Source: Coleophoma eucalyptorum
Taxonomy: Eukaryota > Ascomycota > Leotiomycetes > Helotiales > Dermateaceae
Direction of reading: 5' to 3'
NCBI GenBank assembly: GCA_026120035.1
Contig: JALRME010000007.1
Span: 62,001 to 126,000 of the forward strand
Length of the DNA: 64,000 nucleotides
Under the pieces are notes generated by a model. That model made no database searches and was not told the origin of the DNA. It saw only the letters and a program-made list of their open reading frames with translations. Positions 44,741-56,980 of the stretch are shown one piece after another. Within the stretch, counting starts at the first letter, position 1, and every line of letters begins with the position of its first letter. The translations under genes were made by a program, and so were the position numbers.

Positions 44741-45695
44741 CTAAACTGCCTTCCTCATTCCACTTCCCATTGCATCTCCCCAAATAATAACAGCCAGATC
44801 CTCTCCCACCACCTGTGCTGGCCAAACAATCACAGACAGAGCATCTTTGGCCTGGGCCCACTGAGTAACTCCTGTAATTCTACTCCACAGCCGAATATGC
44901 TGGTTGAACCATTCTCTCAAACCCTGGTAAGTAGCTTCACCTCCCAAGATACTCCGTTCCGGGAATGTAAAAGTTTTGGCTGTGATCCAGGCATTGGTAA
45001 TACCCAAAGCACCCATGAAAACTCTCCCAAACCACATCGCTCGGTTGTGGGTGCCAGTAATCAATGAGGCCTTGGTCTGGTCAATATCCTGCAGCAGCAT
45101 TAGCACGAGCCATTGCAGCGGACGGCCTTCGAGGGCTTCCCGCGCCCCGCCCCCGCCTAGCACCCCATAGATATAACAGCCGTTGGACAGGCTGAGACCA
45201 ATCCAGGAGAACCGATATTCTTCTGGAGAGGCATGGTTGGGGTCTAACAGTGCGCCATTCGGAAAGAGTTGGCGTGACTTGAGGGGCATGCCTGTGGGCA
45301 GGCTGTCAAACGGATCGAAGGTGCCGGGGTCGCTGCCAAACCGCCAGTCACCCTTGCTGACCGATGAAGTTCGGTCGACGAGCAGTGCTGCCTCTATACC
45401 CATTTCAGACTTCCAAGGCTGAATACTCACAGGCATCACCGCGGACGAGGCAATGCTTGCTACAACAACCAAATCCGTTGGGTTAGCCGGTTGCCATGCT
45501 CAGATCCCATGGGGAAGCGAGTTCATGACGGAATGGATGCCCCTTCCCACTTCTCTTTGCGATGTACCATGTAACAAAGGCAAAGGAAGAGAGGTATCCT
45601 TACCCGGTAGGCTTGGCCTCATCACAGCGAACATGTCGTTTCTTGCAGGTCCCACAGCCAGTGCGACCACGGGTATGGCTGTGTGCTGTTGCCAT
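44741..45695 (-). pseudogene. Degenerate Zn2Cys6 regulator
   Basis: Exon 1 (45695-45604) encodes RGRTGCGTCKKRHVRCDEAK, an unmistakable zinc-cluster start; a GTAAGG...TAG intron leads to exon 2 at 45,459 with KHCLVRGDACEYS. The junction codon reads Gly (GG|C) where the fourth cluster Cys is required. Exon 2 then hits a stop, whereas the typical downstream linker (FDPFDSLPTGMPLKSRQLF, then ALLDPNHASPEEYRFSWIGL) lies in a different frame, open from 45,472 to 44,741. One can rescue a frame with an unusual intron (45,430-45,292), but it discards the linker. I therefore read it as a recently decaying regulator. Part of it (44,905-45,030) has an older relic at 25,277-25,400. Confidence 0.65.
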
Positions 45696-46528
45696 GCCAA
45701 GTCAACTTACCTGATCTCGGTATTGGGGCTACTGGCCGCCGACAAGAGCATCGGCGGTAGTCCAGTCAAGGCCAGTCAGGTCGAGTTACATCCAGCCCCG
45801 TCCAGCGAAGTCGAGTCAAGTTTACTCCAATGCAGTCAAGTCCAATGAAGTCGAGCCCAGGCTAGTCAAACCACATCAAGTCAGAAGTCCTGATCCAGCC
45901 CCAGTATAGACGGACAGCATCAAATCCAGAGCGCAATCACGAAGCATCGAGCATCAGGCACCCGTCCTTCCCTCCCTCGTTGGCTGACGGGGCGTCCCAA
46001 ATCAAGAGACCAAGAAGCCATTGGAGCCCCCATCGCTCTCCACCTTTGCTCGACTCCCCAAACGAGCAAGGACTGCGATGCCAATGTCCAATGAGAGAGG
46101 GTTATATCCCCGGCGTCCAATCAGCATCGAGGTGAGATCTCACCTTCGATTTACGTAAGCATCTTCCACTAGTCCATTCCGGGTTAGACAGACGACGGCA
46201 GCAGGGCCAAGTCAACCCCACGCGTAATCTGCAGCCAATCAGAAGCTAATACGTCGACAAGCCCCCTCGAAAGCTTGCCGACCGTCCTCGATATGTGTAG
46301 GTGTGCCATAACTGTCTATCTATCTATCTATATATATATATATATATATCTCTCTCTCTATATATATATACATACATACATACATATACATATAAAAGTG
46401 CGTGTGCATGTGTTTGATGAAAGAGAAACTCTGTTCTTTTACTCTCCTTCCCTTCCCATGTAATACCCCAAAGAAAGCAATACCGAAAGAAGTTCATCTT
46501 CGTCTTTCCCTTCTTTCAAGATTGCGAT
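45696..46528. promoter_or_regulatory. Intergenic with AGTCAAG-type repeats and a TA/CTAT microsatellite
   Basis: No gene. Between about 45,763 and 45,895 the heptamer AGTCAAG or its variants (AGTCGAG, AGTCAGG) recurs about eight times with irregular spacing. At 46,313-46,394 is a simple-sequence block of CTAT, TA, TC and CATA units. The latter lies about 150 bp 5' of the start of the large membrane-protein gene. Confidence 0.6.
46313..46394. repeat. Compound microsatellite (CTAT/TA/TC/CATA)
   Basis: A run of tetra- and dinucleotide repeats, seen directly in the sequence. Likely length-variable between strains. Confidence 0.95.
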
Positions 46529-49500
46529 ATGTTTGGTCGTAAGCAAGCCCCGTTCCCAAGCAAAAATGCTTCGAACCCGGAGGTGAAGAAACAGCCCGAG
46601 CCCGAGCCAGAGCATGACCGGCAAGATGAGCCCGAAGTGATTCGAAGCCCCTACTTCACCAACGCCGATCCATCTCCCGATACCAAGCGAAAGCTCCCTC
46701 CGTGGCTCGACCACTTCAATGCCCGCGACACCAAGAAGCTCTTGAAATCCTCCATTGCGGTCTGGATCCAGACTATCCTAATCTTCATCAATCCGACTCT
46801 GCAGGTCCTGGGCTCAGCCGCTTTCTTGGGATGGTAAGGCCCCGTATCTCTGTCACGATCAGCGGTGTTGCTCACCCTGTCCAGTCTCGTCCTCTTTCTA
46901 GCTCCCCCCGCGGGAAACCTCTTCATCCAGCTCTTTGCTTCCATCTCCATCCTGCTCGGTCTGGCCCTCGGTTGGACCTGGGGTATCATTGCCATGAAAG
47001 CAGCCATAGCGACTCGTCCGGCGGCTGATCGCGATGCACGATATGCCCTGCTTCTGCAAATGGCCCAGAATGCGACCAGTTCGGGGCAGGCTTCGAGTGC
47101 GACGGAGTATGTGCAAATTCAGATCTTCAATGGGTTTATGCTGGATACCCGGGTAACGATAACGTATTACTGCATGGTGGGCCTGTTTATCTACTTGGTG
47201 GTATGCCCGCTTCCACATCTTTGAATGCCGTTCTGAGGGTAACCGACAGTGTATTAGTGCCGCCTCCGTGTGGCTGTTCCTCAACTTATTCTGGTGCAAA
47301 TGCTGGCGACCATAGTATCGATTGTCTTCCTTACTGTCGCGCCCTTACTGCCAACCTTTCAAGGAACCTTGCCCAAGAGTCTCATTATACCTTGTGCTAT
47401 TGCCGCCGGTGTGGGCATAGTGTGCAATATTGTCATCTTCCCGACCTCTGCATCATCCGAGGTACTCGACGGCGTGAGAACTTTGCTATCCACGATGCCT
47501 GCCTTTCTGGACGCCTGTCGGCTCGGACTCAAGCATCCCAGGCTAACTATGAGCACGGAGATGCTCATAATGACCAAGTTGAAGACCGTGACGGCCTACA
47601 AGGCATTGAAGCAATCCACCGTGTTTCTTCCCATGGATTTCTCCATTGGAAGGTGGTCCTCCGGTGACTTATTGACCCTAAAGAAGCCGCTTCGCCGAGT
47701 CGTGATATCGTTCATCGGCCTGGTAGAAATATATCGAGCCAAGGAAAAGCATATGGAAAACGACGTTAAAGCACGGCCCATAAACAACAAGTCAGATAGC
47801 AGCCAGATGGCCGTCAATCCCGGGCATCATCAGATGGGTCGTGCAACCGATTTTAAGCTCAAGTCGAGCCATCCAAACAAATACGACCTGCTGGAGAAGA
47901 GCCTCCGGGCATTATCTCGCTCCGGCGAGAGACTTATCGATGCCTGCAGAGAGAGCCACACCGCTATACTCGAGGCTCTATTACAGTCAAATTCTCTTTC
48001 TAGGCCGGCCAGCCACACAGAGATGCTGCAAAGGCACAACGACGCACTCAAAGAACTCAAAGAGAGCCGGAATGTATTTGTTGACCAAACAGCCCCGGGC
48101 CTGCTTGAACCACATAACCACCTCTTTGACGAGAACGGCTTCTTGAAACTAGAAGCCGATCAGTTTCCTCCGCTGACAGGCTTCATGTTGGGGCTTCTCT
48201 TCGAAGACAGACTGTTGCAACTGGCGGATGCATTAGAAAGACTGCTATCGAGGATTGTTGAGCTGGAGTCAACCAGAACCAAAGTACAATTATGGCTGCC
48301 CAAACGCCTCATGGGTCTTTTCCGTTGGATTTCCAGCACCGACCCTTCGGAGAATCCAATATCAGCCGCAGAAACTGGCGACATGAGAACACTAATTCCA
48401 ACTAACGATTCAGCAACTATAAGCTTGGAAGGTAAGGCTGATAAAAGGCCTGATGTAAAATCAGCTCGAGCTCAACTGACCGCAATGAAACTGCCCAATG
48501 GTCGCCGAAGGAGTAAGAGCAGCCAGATCTTGCTAAAAATGATAGAGTGGTTTCGAAGTACGGAAGGTATCTTTGCGCTTCGGGTACTAGTGGTCACTAT
48601 TGCGCTTTCCGTCCCCGCTGTTATTCGTTCTAGCGCTGGCTTCTTCTACCGGGAGAAAGGTCTCTGGGCTGTGATCATGGCCCAGTTAGCCATGGTACCA
48701 TACACGGCCGACTTAGTCTACGGCATTATTGTTCGAACCATTGGGACCGTGGTCGGGGGAATTATTGGCATGGTGGCGTGGTATATCGGTGCAGGCCACG
48801 GGAAAGGAAATCCGTACGGCATGGCTGCCATCATGGCCGTCCTGATTGTCGTCTTCATGTGGTGGCGTCTCTTCAGCCCACCCGCTCTGATGCCAGCCGG
48901 AATTATGATGGCTGCCACGGCATATCTCGTCGTCGTGTATAGCTGGATCGATAGCTATCTGCCGAGCTACGGTAACATCGGCATTGGCTATTCCGTCTTC
49001 TGGCGGCGAGTGGTGCTCGTTCTAACTGGCTTTGGCGCAGCCGTTATCGTCAACTTTCTCCCACGACCACCCTCTGCAAACCGCCACTACCGGCGCGTTC
49101 TGGCCGACAGCCTGGCCAGTGTGCAAAACCGCTACGCGCTCTTTGCGTCGAATTGGAAGGATCCAGCGCCAGACCTACGTGAGGTCGCCGAGGAAGACGG
49201 CTTGGCGGTCGGAGAAGTCCTACTCTCTATCATGGGACCAATCAAGCTAACGGGATTCGAGTTCTCAACATCAAACTTCAATACCGATGCACTAAGTCAG
49301 ATATGTCACCTCTGCATGGTCCTCAACCAAAGTGTGACCCAGCTACTGGTTTACTCAACACGGCTTTCCGCGCTGGACCGGCCTCGAATCATACCAGCAA
49401 CCGGGGCTATTAATGCAGATCTTATCGCGGAGTTGATGGCAGTGCTCGCACTCGTACAGCAAGTATTGAAGAGCGGCGACCCACTCCCGGCGGAATTACC

Positions 49501-49732
49501 AACGCCGCTGTTTGCCAAGGCAATAGCGCTTGCACGCCAGCACGTCCGGGAGAAAGAGGGCAAGACGGACAGATTCTTCGTCAGAAACAACATGGGCGAT
49601 GAAGGGCTACGGAAGTATGTCGTCGTCTTGAATGCCTTGGTACAGTTGCTCGTAACGGTTGATGAGCTGGTCCTCGTAGTGAAGACGGCTATCGGCGAGA
49701 CAAGTGACGTGAGTTTTCAGGAGATGGCGTAG
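46529..49732 (+). CDS. ArAE/FUSC-type membrane protein (BRE4-related family)
   Basis: Predicted 1031-residue integral membrane protein. Exons 46529-46833, 46885-47200 and 47258-49732. A cytosolic N-terminus rich in Pro, Glu and Lys leads to WLDHFNARDTKKLLKSSIAV and about six membrane helices (residues 80-270), a long soluble region, then a second helix bundle beginning VLVVTIALSVPAVIRSSAGF and including IGTVVGGIIGMVAWYIG. It ends in a soluble C-terminal domain (LTGFEFSTSNFNTDALSQIC...). This matches the fungal proteins annotated as putative ER transporter 6TM N-terminal domain plus FUSC-like plus aromatic acid exporter family C-terminal domain. Function is poorly known; export of aromatic or organic acids and brefeldin A sensitivity are linked to relatives. 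Confidence 0.87.
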
Positions 49733-50323
49733 GGGAATAATGCCTGCCCTGCTGTAGTGAAAAGCCGAATGTATGTCCTGTATAGGAGGGTGTGAATGCG
49801 TGAGTGAGATAAAAGTGGAGGTCAAAAGTGGAGAGTTTTAGTTACAATCAGGAGGAACATCACACCATCTAAGCAGCTTATGCAGATGGTCTAATAATGA
49901 GTATCTCTTAGATTGTAGTCTGCAACAAGTTTCCTTCCTTGTTTGTTATATACGCCATAAGGAGTATGATTAACCTAATTCTACATGGTAAAAAAGCTGA
50001 TGACTTATGCCATTTTACGGTCAACCTTGAAAGGTGATCCTTTCCCTTGCCAGATAGACAATTAGGCAATTGACAGGGAATTTTTTTTCATACGAAGAAT
50101 GAAGTGGAATATATTAGGTAGTGAGAAATCAAATATTTTATCTCAGTGTTTGCAAAGTACTTGGAAAGACTATCAAGGATACTAAGCGGTATTCCAGATC
50201 TAATATCTAGTTACGTAGGTATAGAAATATAAATAGTTGCAAAGTCAGAAAAAGTTGGCCTTGAAAAACGGGTTGTCCCTAGTCGTGTAGCTAGCCGTAG
50301 GGACTAGGCCCAAGTCGCTTAAT
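49733..50323. other. Convergent intergenic region, nothing recognised
   Basis: About 590 bp between two 3' ends. AT-rich, no gene. Confidence 0.4.
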
Positions 50324-51880
50324 CTAAACCTTCTCGACATGCGAGTAGTCATCCTCCATGGCTCGTTTGTCTTCCATGCGCTCGACAAGCTCATGTCGTT
50401 GAGGGACCGCTGCTTCGTCTTTATCAAAGATAAGCGCTATCTCCTCCAGACTGTGTCCTCGAGTCTCGGGGTAGAAGAGATAGGCATTGATAGTGATGAA
50501 AACCAAAATGACTGCGAAGACAATGTAGTATTTCCAACCAATTGAACCTAGACCGATGGGGTTGACGAAGGTGTTGAAGAAGATGGCGATGTAAGTGACG
50601 CACTGCATCACGGCCATGCCCTTGGCGCGGAGTTGGTATGTCCAGATTTCGGCAACGTAGGCAACCAGGATGGGGGTGAAGGCGATATCATAGAAGGCGT
50701 AGTAGATGAAAAGAAATGGAATCACCGCAATTCCCGTGGATGCGTTGTTCGTGGAGGCGAACGATCCGGAAAGCGCCGTGATCAAGATATAGGATGCCAG
50801 CATTCCAAGACAGGACGTGAGCCAGAGTGGCCGACGCCCAATACGGTCGACACTCGCGGCAGCACCTACGGCGAAGATCAGATTCCAGATTTGCAGGCAG
50901 CCGTTGATGGTGGTCTGCTGGGTCAAATCTTTGATACCGGCCGTGTCGAGAACCAAGGACAAGTAGTAAGACACCACACCAACACCATTCCACTGCGCGG
51001 CAATACCAAGTGTAACGGAAATGTAGAGTCGGCGACGGTTGCCCTTGGTCTTGAACATGTCCATGTATGAACTCGACTTGTTCAGCTCTTGCTCGGTGAT
51101 GATGGTATGTTCGATCTCAGCCATCTCAAATCTAACCAGTTCGGATTCTTGGCCACCTCCATGGTGCTTTATCAATACGTTCCGGGCGGCTCCCACATCG
51201 CCTTTGGAAGTGAGATATCTCGGAGATTCTGGAGCCATGAGGAAACCTAAGATTTGAATCGCCGGGATGAAGACTTGGGCAACCGAAGGAATTCGCCACG
51301 CCCAGGAGGTGGCATTGTTGCGAGTACCAAAGGTAATCCAGGCTGCAAGTAACGAACCAACGTACCAGCCGGTGTTGTACATAGCGGTCAGAATACCACG
51401 GTGGGATGGATAGGCAATCTCAGTGATGAGCAACGGCGCAGAACCTCCCCACCAAGCGCTGGCCTGGCCGATGAAGTAGCGAGCAACGACGAATTGACCG
51501 CTGGATTTGGCGGTCGTTTGAAGGACAGTTCCAATAACGACAAAGACATAGCCGATGGCAATCGCGGGCTTTCGGCCATATTTGTTGCAGACCCAGGCGA
51601 CCACGGGGTACGCAGTGAAAGTACCCAGTGAGGCGGCGGCATTGATGAAGCCTAGCCAGGCACCAGATGGGTTGCCCATGAACTCTTGCCACTGGGGCAG
51701 CGCCTGGAGTCCATTCATCAAGCTGCCATCGTAGCCGGACGACGCGCTGAAGAGGACCAAAGTCGCAATGGAGAAGTTGAGGCGGCGAAGATGGGACTTT
51801 TTATACCAGGGGATTCCATCGTCGGGAACCACCACTGGCTGATGACCATCGTCGGCGCGGTCGGGTGTCATGGCACCCAT
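50324..51880 (-). CDS. MFS sugar transporter, lactose/cellobiose permease-like
   Basis: Intronless, 518 residues, 12 membrane helices. Sugar-porter motifs are clear: NKYGRKPAIAIGYVF after helix 2, RYFIGQASAWWGGSAPLLIT, ESPRYL after helix 6, GIAAQWNGVGVVSYYLSLVL in helix 7, DRIGRRPLW, and YPETRGHSLEE at the end. The fungal LAC12/LacP-like branch, which carries lactose and beta-linked disaccharides, has this general sequence. It is divergent from a cytosolic beta-glucosidase, which supports a beta-glucoside substrate. A central loop (about residues 230-285) and acidic C-terminus are cytosolic. Confidence 0.9.
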   Translation of the reverse strand: MGAMTPDRADDGHQPVVVPDDGIPWYKKSHLRRLNFSIATLVLFSASSGYDGSLMNGLQALPQWQEFMGNPSGAWLGFINAAASLGTFTAYPVVAWVCNKYGRKPAIAIGYVFVVIGTVLQTTAKSSGQFVVARYFIGQASAWWGGSAPLLITEIAYPSHRGILTAMYNTGWYVGSLLAAWITFGTRNNATSWAWRIPSVAQVFIPAIQILGFLMAPESPRYLTSKGDVGAARNVLIKHHGGGQESELVRFEMAEIEHTIITEQELNKSSSYMDMFKTKGNRRRLYISVTLGIAAQWNGVGVVSYYLSLVLDTAGIKDLTQQTTINGCLQIWNLIFAVGAAASVDRIGRRPLWLTSCLGMLASYILITALSGSFASTNNASTGIAVIPFLFIYYAFYDIAFTPILVAYVAEIWTYQLRAKGMAVMQCVTYIAIFFNTFVNPIGLGSIGWKYYIVFAVILVFITINAYLFYPETRGHSLEEIALIFDKDEAAVPQRHELVERMEDKRAMEDDYSHVEKV

Positions 51881-53023
51881 TGTGGGATCGATGAAGCAAA
51901 GGGTTGATGATGCGTACTGAGTTGAAGTTTTCGGGGCCGGGTTGAAGGGATAGACTGAGTATGAGGACTGGAGAGATTACTCAAGAGGAAGCGTCCGACA
52001 GCTGCCATCTTATATGTTGGCCACTGGCATTAAAGTAAAGGAGCTGGTGATACAACACGACGTAAGTTTATGTCGTCGGAGCATAGCCCATCGTGGAAGC
52101 ATAACCCACAAAATCTCTCATCCCCACACTTGGGATCCCCCGCTTGGATGGGGAGAATTACCTTCTCCGTATGCTACCGTGGATACGTACTCATGAGATG
52201 AATTCCGCCAAGGGGGTAGTAGCCTCACTAAAAGTGTTTAATTCACCGGATTGCCCCATTGGGGAGTGAGATCATGCGAAGGACAATGGGGGAATTGAGT
52301 GGGGTCTGGGGACGTCGCAGACTTGATTAAGTTGGATGACTTGATCGAAGGCGAAGGCCTTGAATGACTTAACTGACTTCGTGGGCGGGATGGGCCTTTG
52401 GGGAAGGGCAATACCCACCGATTTCCGAGCTTTACGACAAGTTTGGGGATGTCTGGGGACGCTGGGAGAGAACCGGGGATTCTCGGGGCCAACCACGGAA
52501 CATCTTCGGGAGACCACCAACACAGCGTTCAATTCAGTTTGGGCGCAGTTTGGACCCAGTTTGAGCGCAGCTGAACTCAAGGAATTCGGAAAACAGGGCC
52601 GCTGAGCCGTGGGCATGCTTGCTGGATCCATCTCCTGCTCGAGTTACTGATTCATTTTTGTTCAACATCGTCATAGAGCCTTGGATTTTGGTCACTTTGT
52701 ACCTTGGATCCTCTGCTGTCCTAAGACCACGCGTCCACTTTGATGATGCTGCCCCTTCTTGCTACATGGCATCCTCCCCGGATTGCCGTGCTAAACTTCT
52801 CCTGTCTGATCCTTTTCTCTGGGGATGGTGCTGGGCCCCATGGAGCGGGCTCATTCATCCCATAACCTGTGGTTAGTACGGTTAGTACATTGTGCTCTCA
52901 CGAAGTATAATATGGTATAGAAGTATGCCCTCTGTTTCGTGATCTCCGCTACTTCCGCTAAACTTTCCCTTTTTCTTCCCCTTCTCTCCTTTCTTTCTGT
53001 AGAGCGCATAGCTGTTGGCGAAA
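51881..53023. promoter_or_regulatory. Shared promoter of sugar permease and beta-glucosidase
   Basis: 1.14 kb divergent promoter. Contains several CTGGGG / GTGGGG-type sites (for example CTGGGGAC near 52,306 and CTGGGGAC near 52,453) that fit the SYGGRG consensus of the CreA carbon-catabolite repressor. No gene; small frames such as 52,360-52,605 are probably chance. Confidence 0.5.
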
Positions 53024-55734
53024 ATGGCGACGATCGATGTTGAAGAAGTGCTTTCCAAGCTTACCATCCGAGAAAAGATTGATCTGCTCGCTGGTGAGTA
53101 TCCTTTGTTGGAACACAATATTCATCTCGTTCTAACTACGTACTCTTAGGTATTGACAACTGGCACACCGCACCTATCCCCGAACATGGAATAACCTCAA
53201 TTCGTGTGTCCGATGGCCCCAATGGCATCCGTGGAACACGCTTTTTCAATGGAAGCCCAGCTGCTTGTTTTCCCTGTGGGACAGCTATGGGGGCCACCTT
53301 CGACAAAGCACTGCTTCACGAAGCCGGGATCCTGATGGGTCAGGAGAGTAAAGCCAAAGGAGCCAGTGTGATCCTTGGCCCTACAATCAACATGCATCGC
53401 GCACCCCTCGGTGGCCGTGGCTTTGAGTCCATCTCAGAAGATCCCGTGCTGGCCGGTCTAGGTGCGGCAGAAATCGTGAAAGGTATTGAATCAACTGGTG
53501 TGGTAGCTACCATCAAGCATTTCGTCTGTAACGACCAAGAGCACGAGCGACAGGCCGTCGACTCCATTGTCACGCAAAGAGCGATGCGAGAATTGTATCT
53601 CCTGCCATTCCAGCTTGTAGTCAGAGATTCTCGGCCATCATCTTTTATGACTTCATACAATAAAGTCAACGGGAAACATGTGAGCGAGAGCTCTTCTCTT
53701 ATTCAGACAATACTGAGAGGCGAATGGGGCTGGGAAGGATTGGTCATGAGTGATTGGTAAGTCTACGTCCAGAGAGCCGGTATGAATTTGTAGGTCACAG
53801 CTGACTCAATTCTGCAGGTTCGGCACTTATTCAACCGTCGATGCTATCAATGCTGGACTGGATCTAGAAATGCCTGGCCCAACTAAATGGCGTGGAGCGC
53901 TAGTCCGCAGTGCGATTGCCGCCAATAATATATCATTACACACTCTCGATACCCGAGCCAGGGAAGTTTTGAAATTTGTCAATCGGTGCGCTCAAGCCGG
54001 AGTTGAGGAAAATGCTATCGAGAGAACAAATGATACCCCAGAGACCGCCAAATTGCTGAGAAAGCTAACCGCGGACTCCATCGTGTTGATGAAGAATGAG
54101 AAGAATCTATTACCCTTGAAGAAGGACAAGTCGGTATGTTAAGCGGCATAGAGATGATGATTGGAGCTGACCAGATCCCAGACACTTATTGTTGGGCCAA
54201 ATGCTAAGACAGCAACATACTGTGGTGGAGGTTCTGCATCTCTACCAGCCTACTATGCAATCACTCCATTTGATGGAATCTCAAGCAAACTAAAGCAGGA
54301 ACCGGCTTATACTGTCGGATGCTATGGCCACAAAGAACTGCCGCTGCTCGGAGCACAATTAAAGAATGCCGAAGGCAAGGCAGGGATCAATATGAAATTT
54401 TACAATGACCCCCCCACTGTCAAGGATCGCAAGGTCATCGACGAACTCTCGATTGTCCGAACAGATATGTTCCTTGTTGATTATACGCATCCTCTTTTGA
54501 ACGAGGAGTTCTATGCCACTGTAGAGGGTGACTTAACAGCCGATGAGGATGGAGACTATGAGTTTGGCCTCATAGTCTGGGGCCTGGGCAATCTCTTCGT
54601 GGATGGCAAGCTCGTCATCGATAACTCAACTAAGCAGACTCAGGGCACTACCTTCTTTGGCAGTGGTACCATTGAGGAGAAATCCACCATACCAATAAAG
54701 AAAGGAAAAACCTATCATATATTGCTCGAATACAGCAGTTCAACAACATCACTCCTTAAACCAGAGGTACTAGCATCTCGAGGTGGTGCTATTCGTCTTG
54801 GTGGCGCTATGGTTCTAGATCCTAAAGCGGAGATCAAAAAGGCAGTGGCTTTGGCTAAGGAGGCTGACCAAGTAATCATATGCGCCGGATTAAATGTAAG
54901 TCATTCTCCTTTTACTTCTTTCCAAATGCTAATCAGTAGCAGAGCGATTGGGAAGGCGAAGGCAGCGATCGCGAGACAATGTCCCTACCAGACTATATGG
55001 ACCAACTCATTTCATCAATCGCCTCCGAAAATCCAAACACCATAGTTGTAATGCAGTCCGGAACACCAGTAGAAATGCCATGGATTGAAAAGGTCCCGGC
55101 ACTTGTCCACGCTTGGTTTGGTGGCAACGAAACTGGCAATGGCATTGCAGATGTTCTCTTTGGAGATGTCAATCCATCCGCCAAGCTTCCTTTGACATTC
55201 CCCATCAAAGTACAACACAACCCCGCATACCTCAACTACCGCAGCGAAAGAGGCCGTGTGCTATATGGCGAGGATGTGTATATCGGCTACCGGTGGTATG
55301 AGGCAATCGAACAGGCAGTCCTGTTTCCCTTCGGGCATGGGCTCTCTTACACATCCTTCGCAATCTCCAATCTCAGCATTAAAGAAAACCAGGGGCAAAT
55401 AATCACCAAAGTGTCGGTCAAAAACACGGGCAGCGTTGCTGGCGCTGAAGTTGTACAATGCTATGTTTCGCAGGCCAACCCCAGCATTCGTCGCGCTGTC
55501 AAGGAACTCAAGGGTTATAGCAAGGTATATCTCCAACCTGGCGAGGAGAAGGTTGCGGAGGTGGCCTTGGACAAGAAGTACGCCACCAGCTTCTGGGACG
55601 AGGGAAGAGACGCATGGATTTCAGAAAAGGATACGTACAGCGTGATCGTTAGTAACACGAGTGCGACAACGGACGACAATGCGCTTAAAGCAAGCTTCGA
55701 GGTCGAAAAGACGGAATGGTGGACAGGGCTGTAA
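53024..55734 (+). CDS. GH3 beta-glucosidase with PA14 insert, cytosolic
   Basis: Predicted 832-residue glycosidase. Exons 53024-53093, 53150-53756, 53818-54133, 54182-54895 and 54943-55734 join in frame. The N-terminal barrel includes [45 protein letters not shown] and GLVMSDWFGT, where Asp225 is the catalytic nucleophile. The alpha/beta-sandwich domain is interrupted by a PA14 carbohydrate-binding insert (about residues 400-520, [20 protein letters not shown]), followed by [20 protein letters not shown] and a fibronectin-III-like C-terminus. There is no signal peptide, so the enzyme should act inside the cell. Divergent from a sugar permease; together they would import and split beta-glucosides. 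Confidence 0.92.
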
Positions 55735-56980
55735 GTTATATGTTATAACTTGACACGGCGCAGAACGGATGCTGCTCTCCATTCCTGCTACTGACGATGA
55801 AGTCGATCTCGAGCTTTGGAAGCAGCTCACGCTTCACCTCGATTTAAATGTATAAAGAATAGAAAATAGAAAGTGATGAACAGACGATAGCATTACTACT
55901 GTTTAGAAGTATATGTATATATAGATGCTCTATATACTCAGTAGACAGAAGGTGGTGAATATGAGTCATGTGATGAATGCATCTAAGCTCAAGACCCAGT
56001 TGGCGCTAGTCCACACTGGGGCGGTGTGCTATGTGACGTCATATCTCCAATGATAAAGCCAGCCAAAGCTGCTCCATGGTGAATAATGAACGAGAGAAAC
56101 AACACCTTGATCCCGATTTAAGCTGACTCTGTACTTATCTTTTTAAGCTCGATAAACCGAAAACATATTTCATTGAAAGCTAGATGATTGGTCCTCGTCA
56201 CATCTGCCAAGGCGTGCTCAATGTAAAATTCATGCTCCCCTCAGAGCCGATGGGTTCTGTAGACTCGAGTCATAGGAGTAACGTTTGCATACCCTCAAGT
56301 CATGCATCACCTATTAGACTTCAGTCTCCAGGTCTTGACTCGCTCGCTTGGAGAAATCATATTGCAGGAACTCATACCGATACTAGCAGGTATTCTAAGC
56401 TTGGAAGATAGAGATCGGAAGTCTATTCTGCTCGTATGATAGGGTATGGACGAGGGGGAAAGTTCGGCAGCCATCATGGGTCAATGTCAGCTTTGGGGTT
56501 TATTGCTGTCGGTTGTTGCAACCGACTGGGACTGGAACAAGAACAAGGTAGACCCACCGCATTGCAACATCTGTACGAGTATATAGTCACGTGGCGAGGT
56601 ACAAACAGTGAGTTTCAATGAGGTCTATTTATACCTCAGAAGATTACTTTTTAGTATGCATTATGCAATACCGTTAGGCATTTAACCCAAATAGGGCTGA
56701 CTATTCAAAACTCGATCTATACAAACACAAGCAGCCGCCTTCGCTGCTCAGAAAGAACCGTCGTTTCCAGTAATTAATCTTATCCATCCTCTCATTTATA
56801 TCAGTTTGTCCCTCTTTTTCCTACCTCTCATTGAGTAACTCCATCATATCCTCTATCGTAGCTTCACTCAAAAGTGGCGTACCACACGAAGATTGACTCT
56901 TAAATATTGCATGGCAAGGTTGCAAACCTGACTCGATGCTAATTGTTTATATTATATGTAGGCTAGGCAAATTAGATGGC
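55735..56980. other. Intergenic, nothing recognised
   Basis: 1.2 kb with short frames only (for example 56,184-56,411), none with recognisable similarity. Confidence 0.4.

Noticed and set aside
44741..45472. Stand-alone 243-residue membrane protein
   Set aside because: The frame opens only at TTG, and the upstream zinc-cluster exon plus the typical regulator linker identify it as part of a transcription factor.
47203..47667. 154-codon plus-strand frame in the ArAE-type gene
   Set aside because: Out-of-frame shadow of exon 3.
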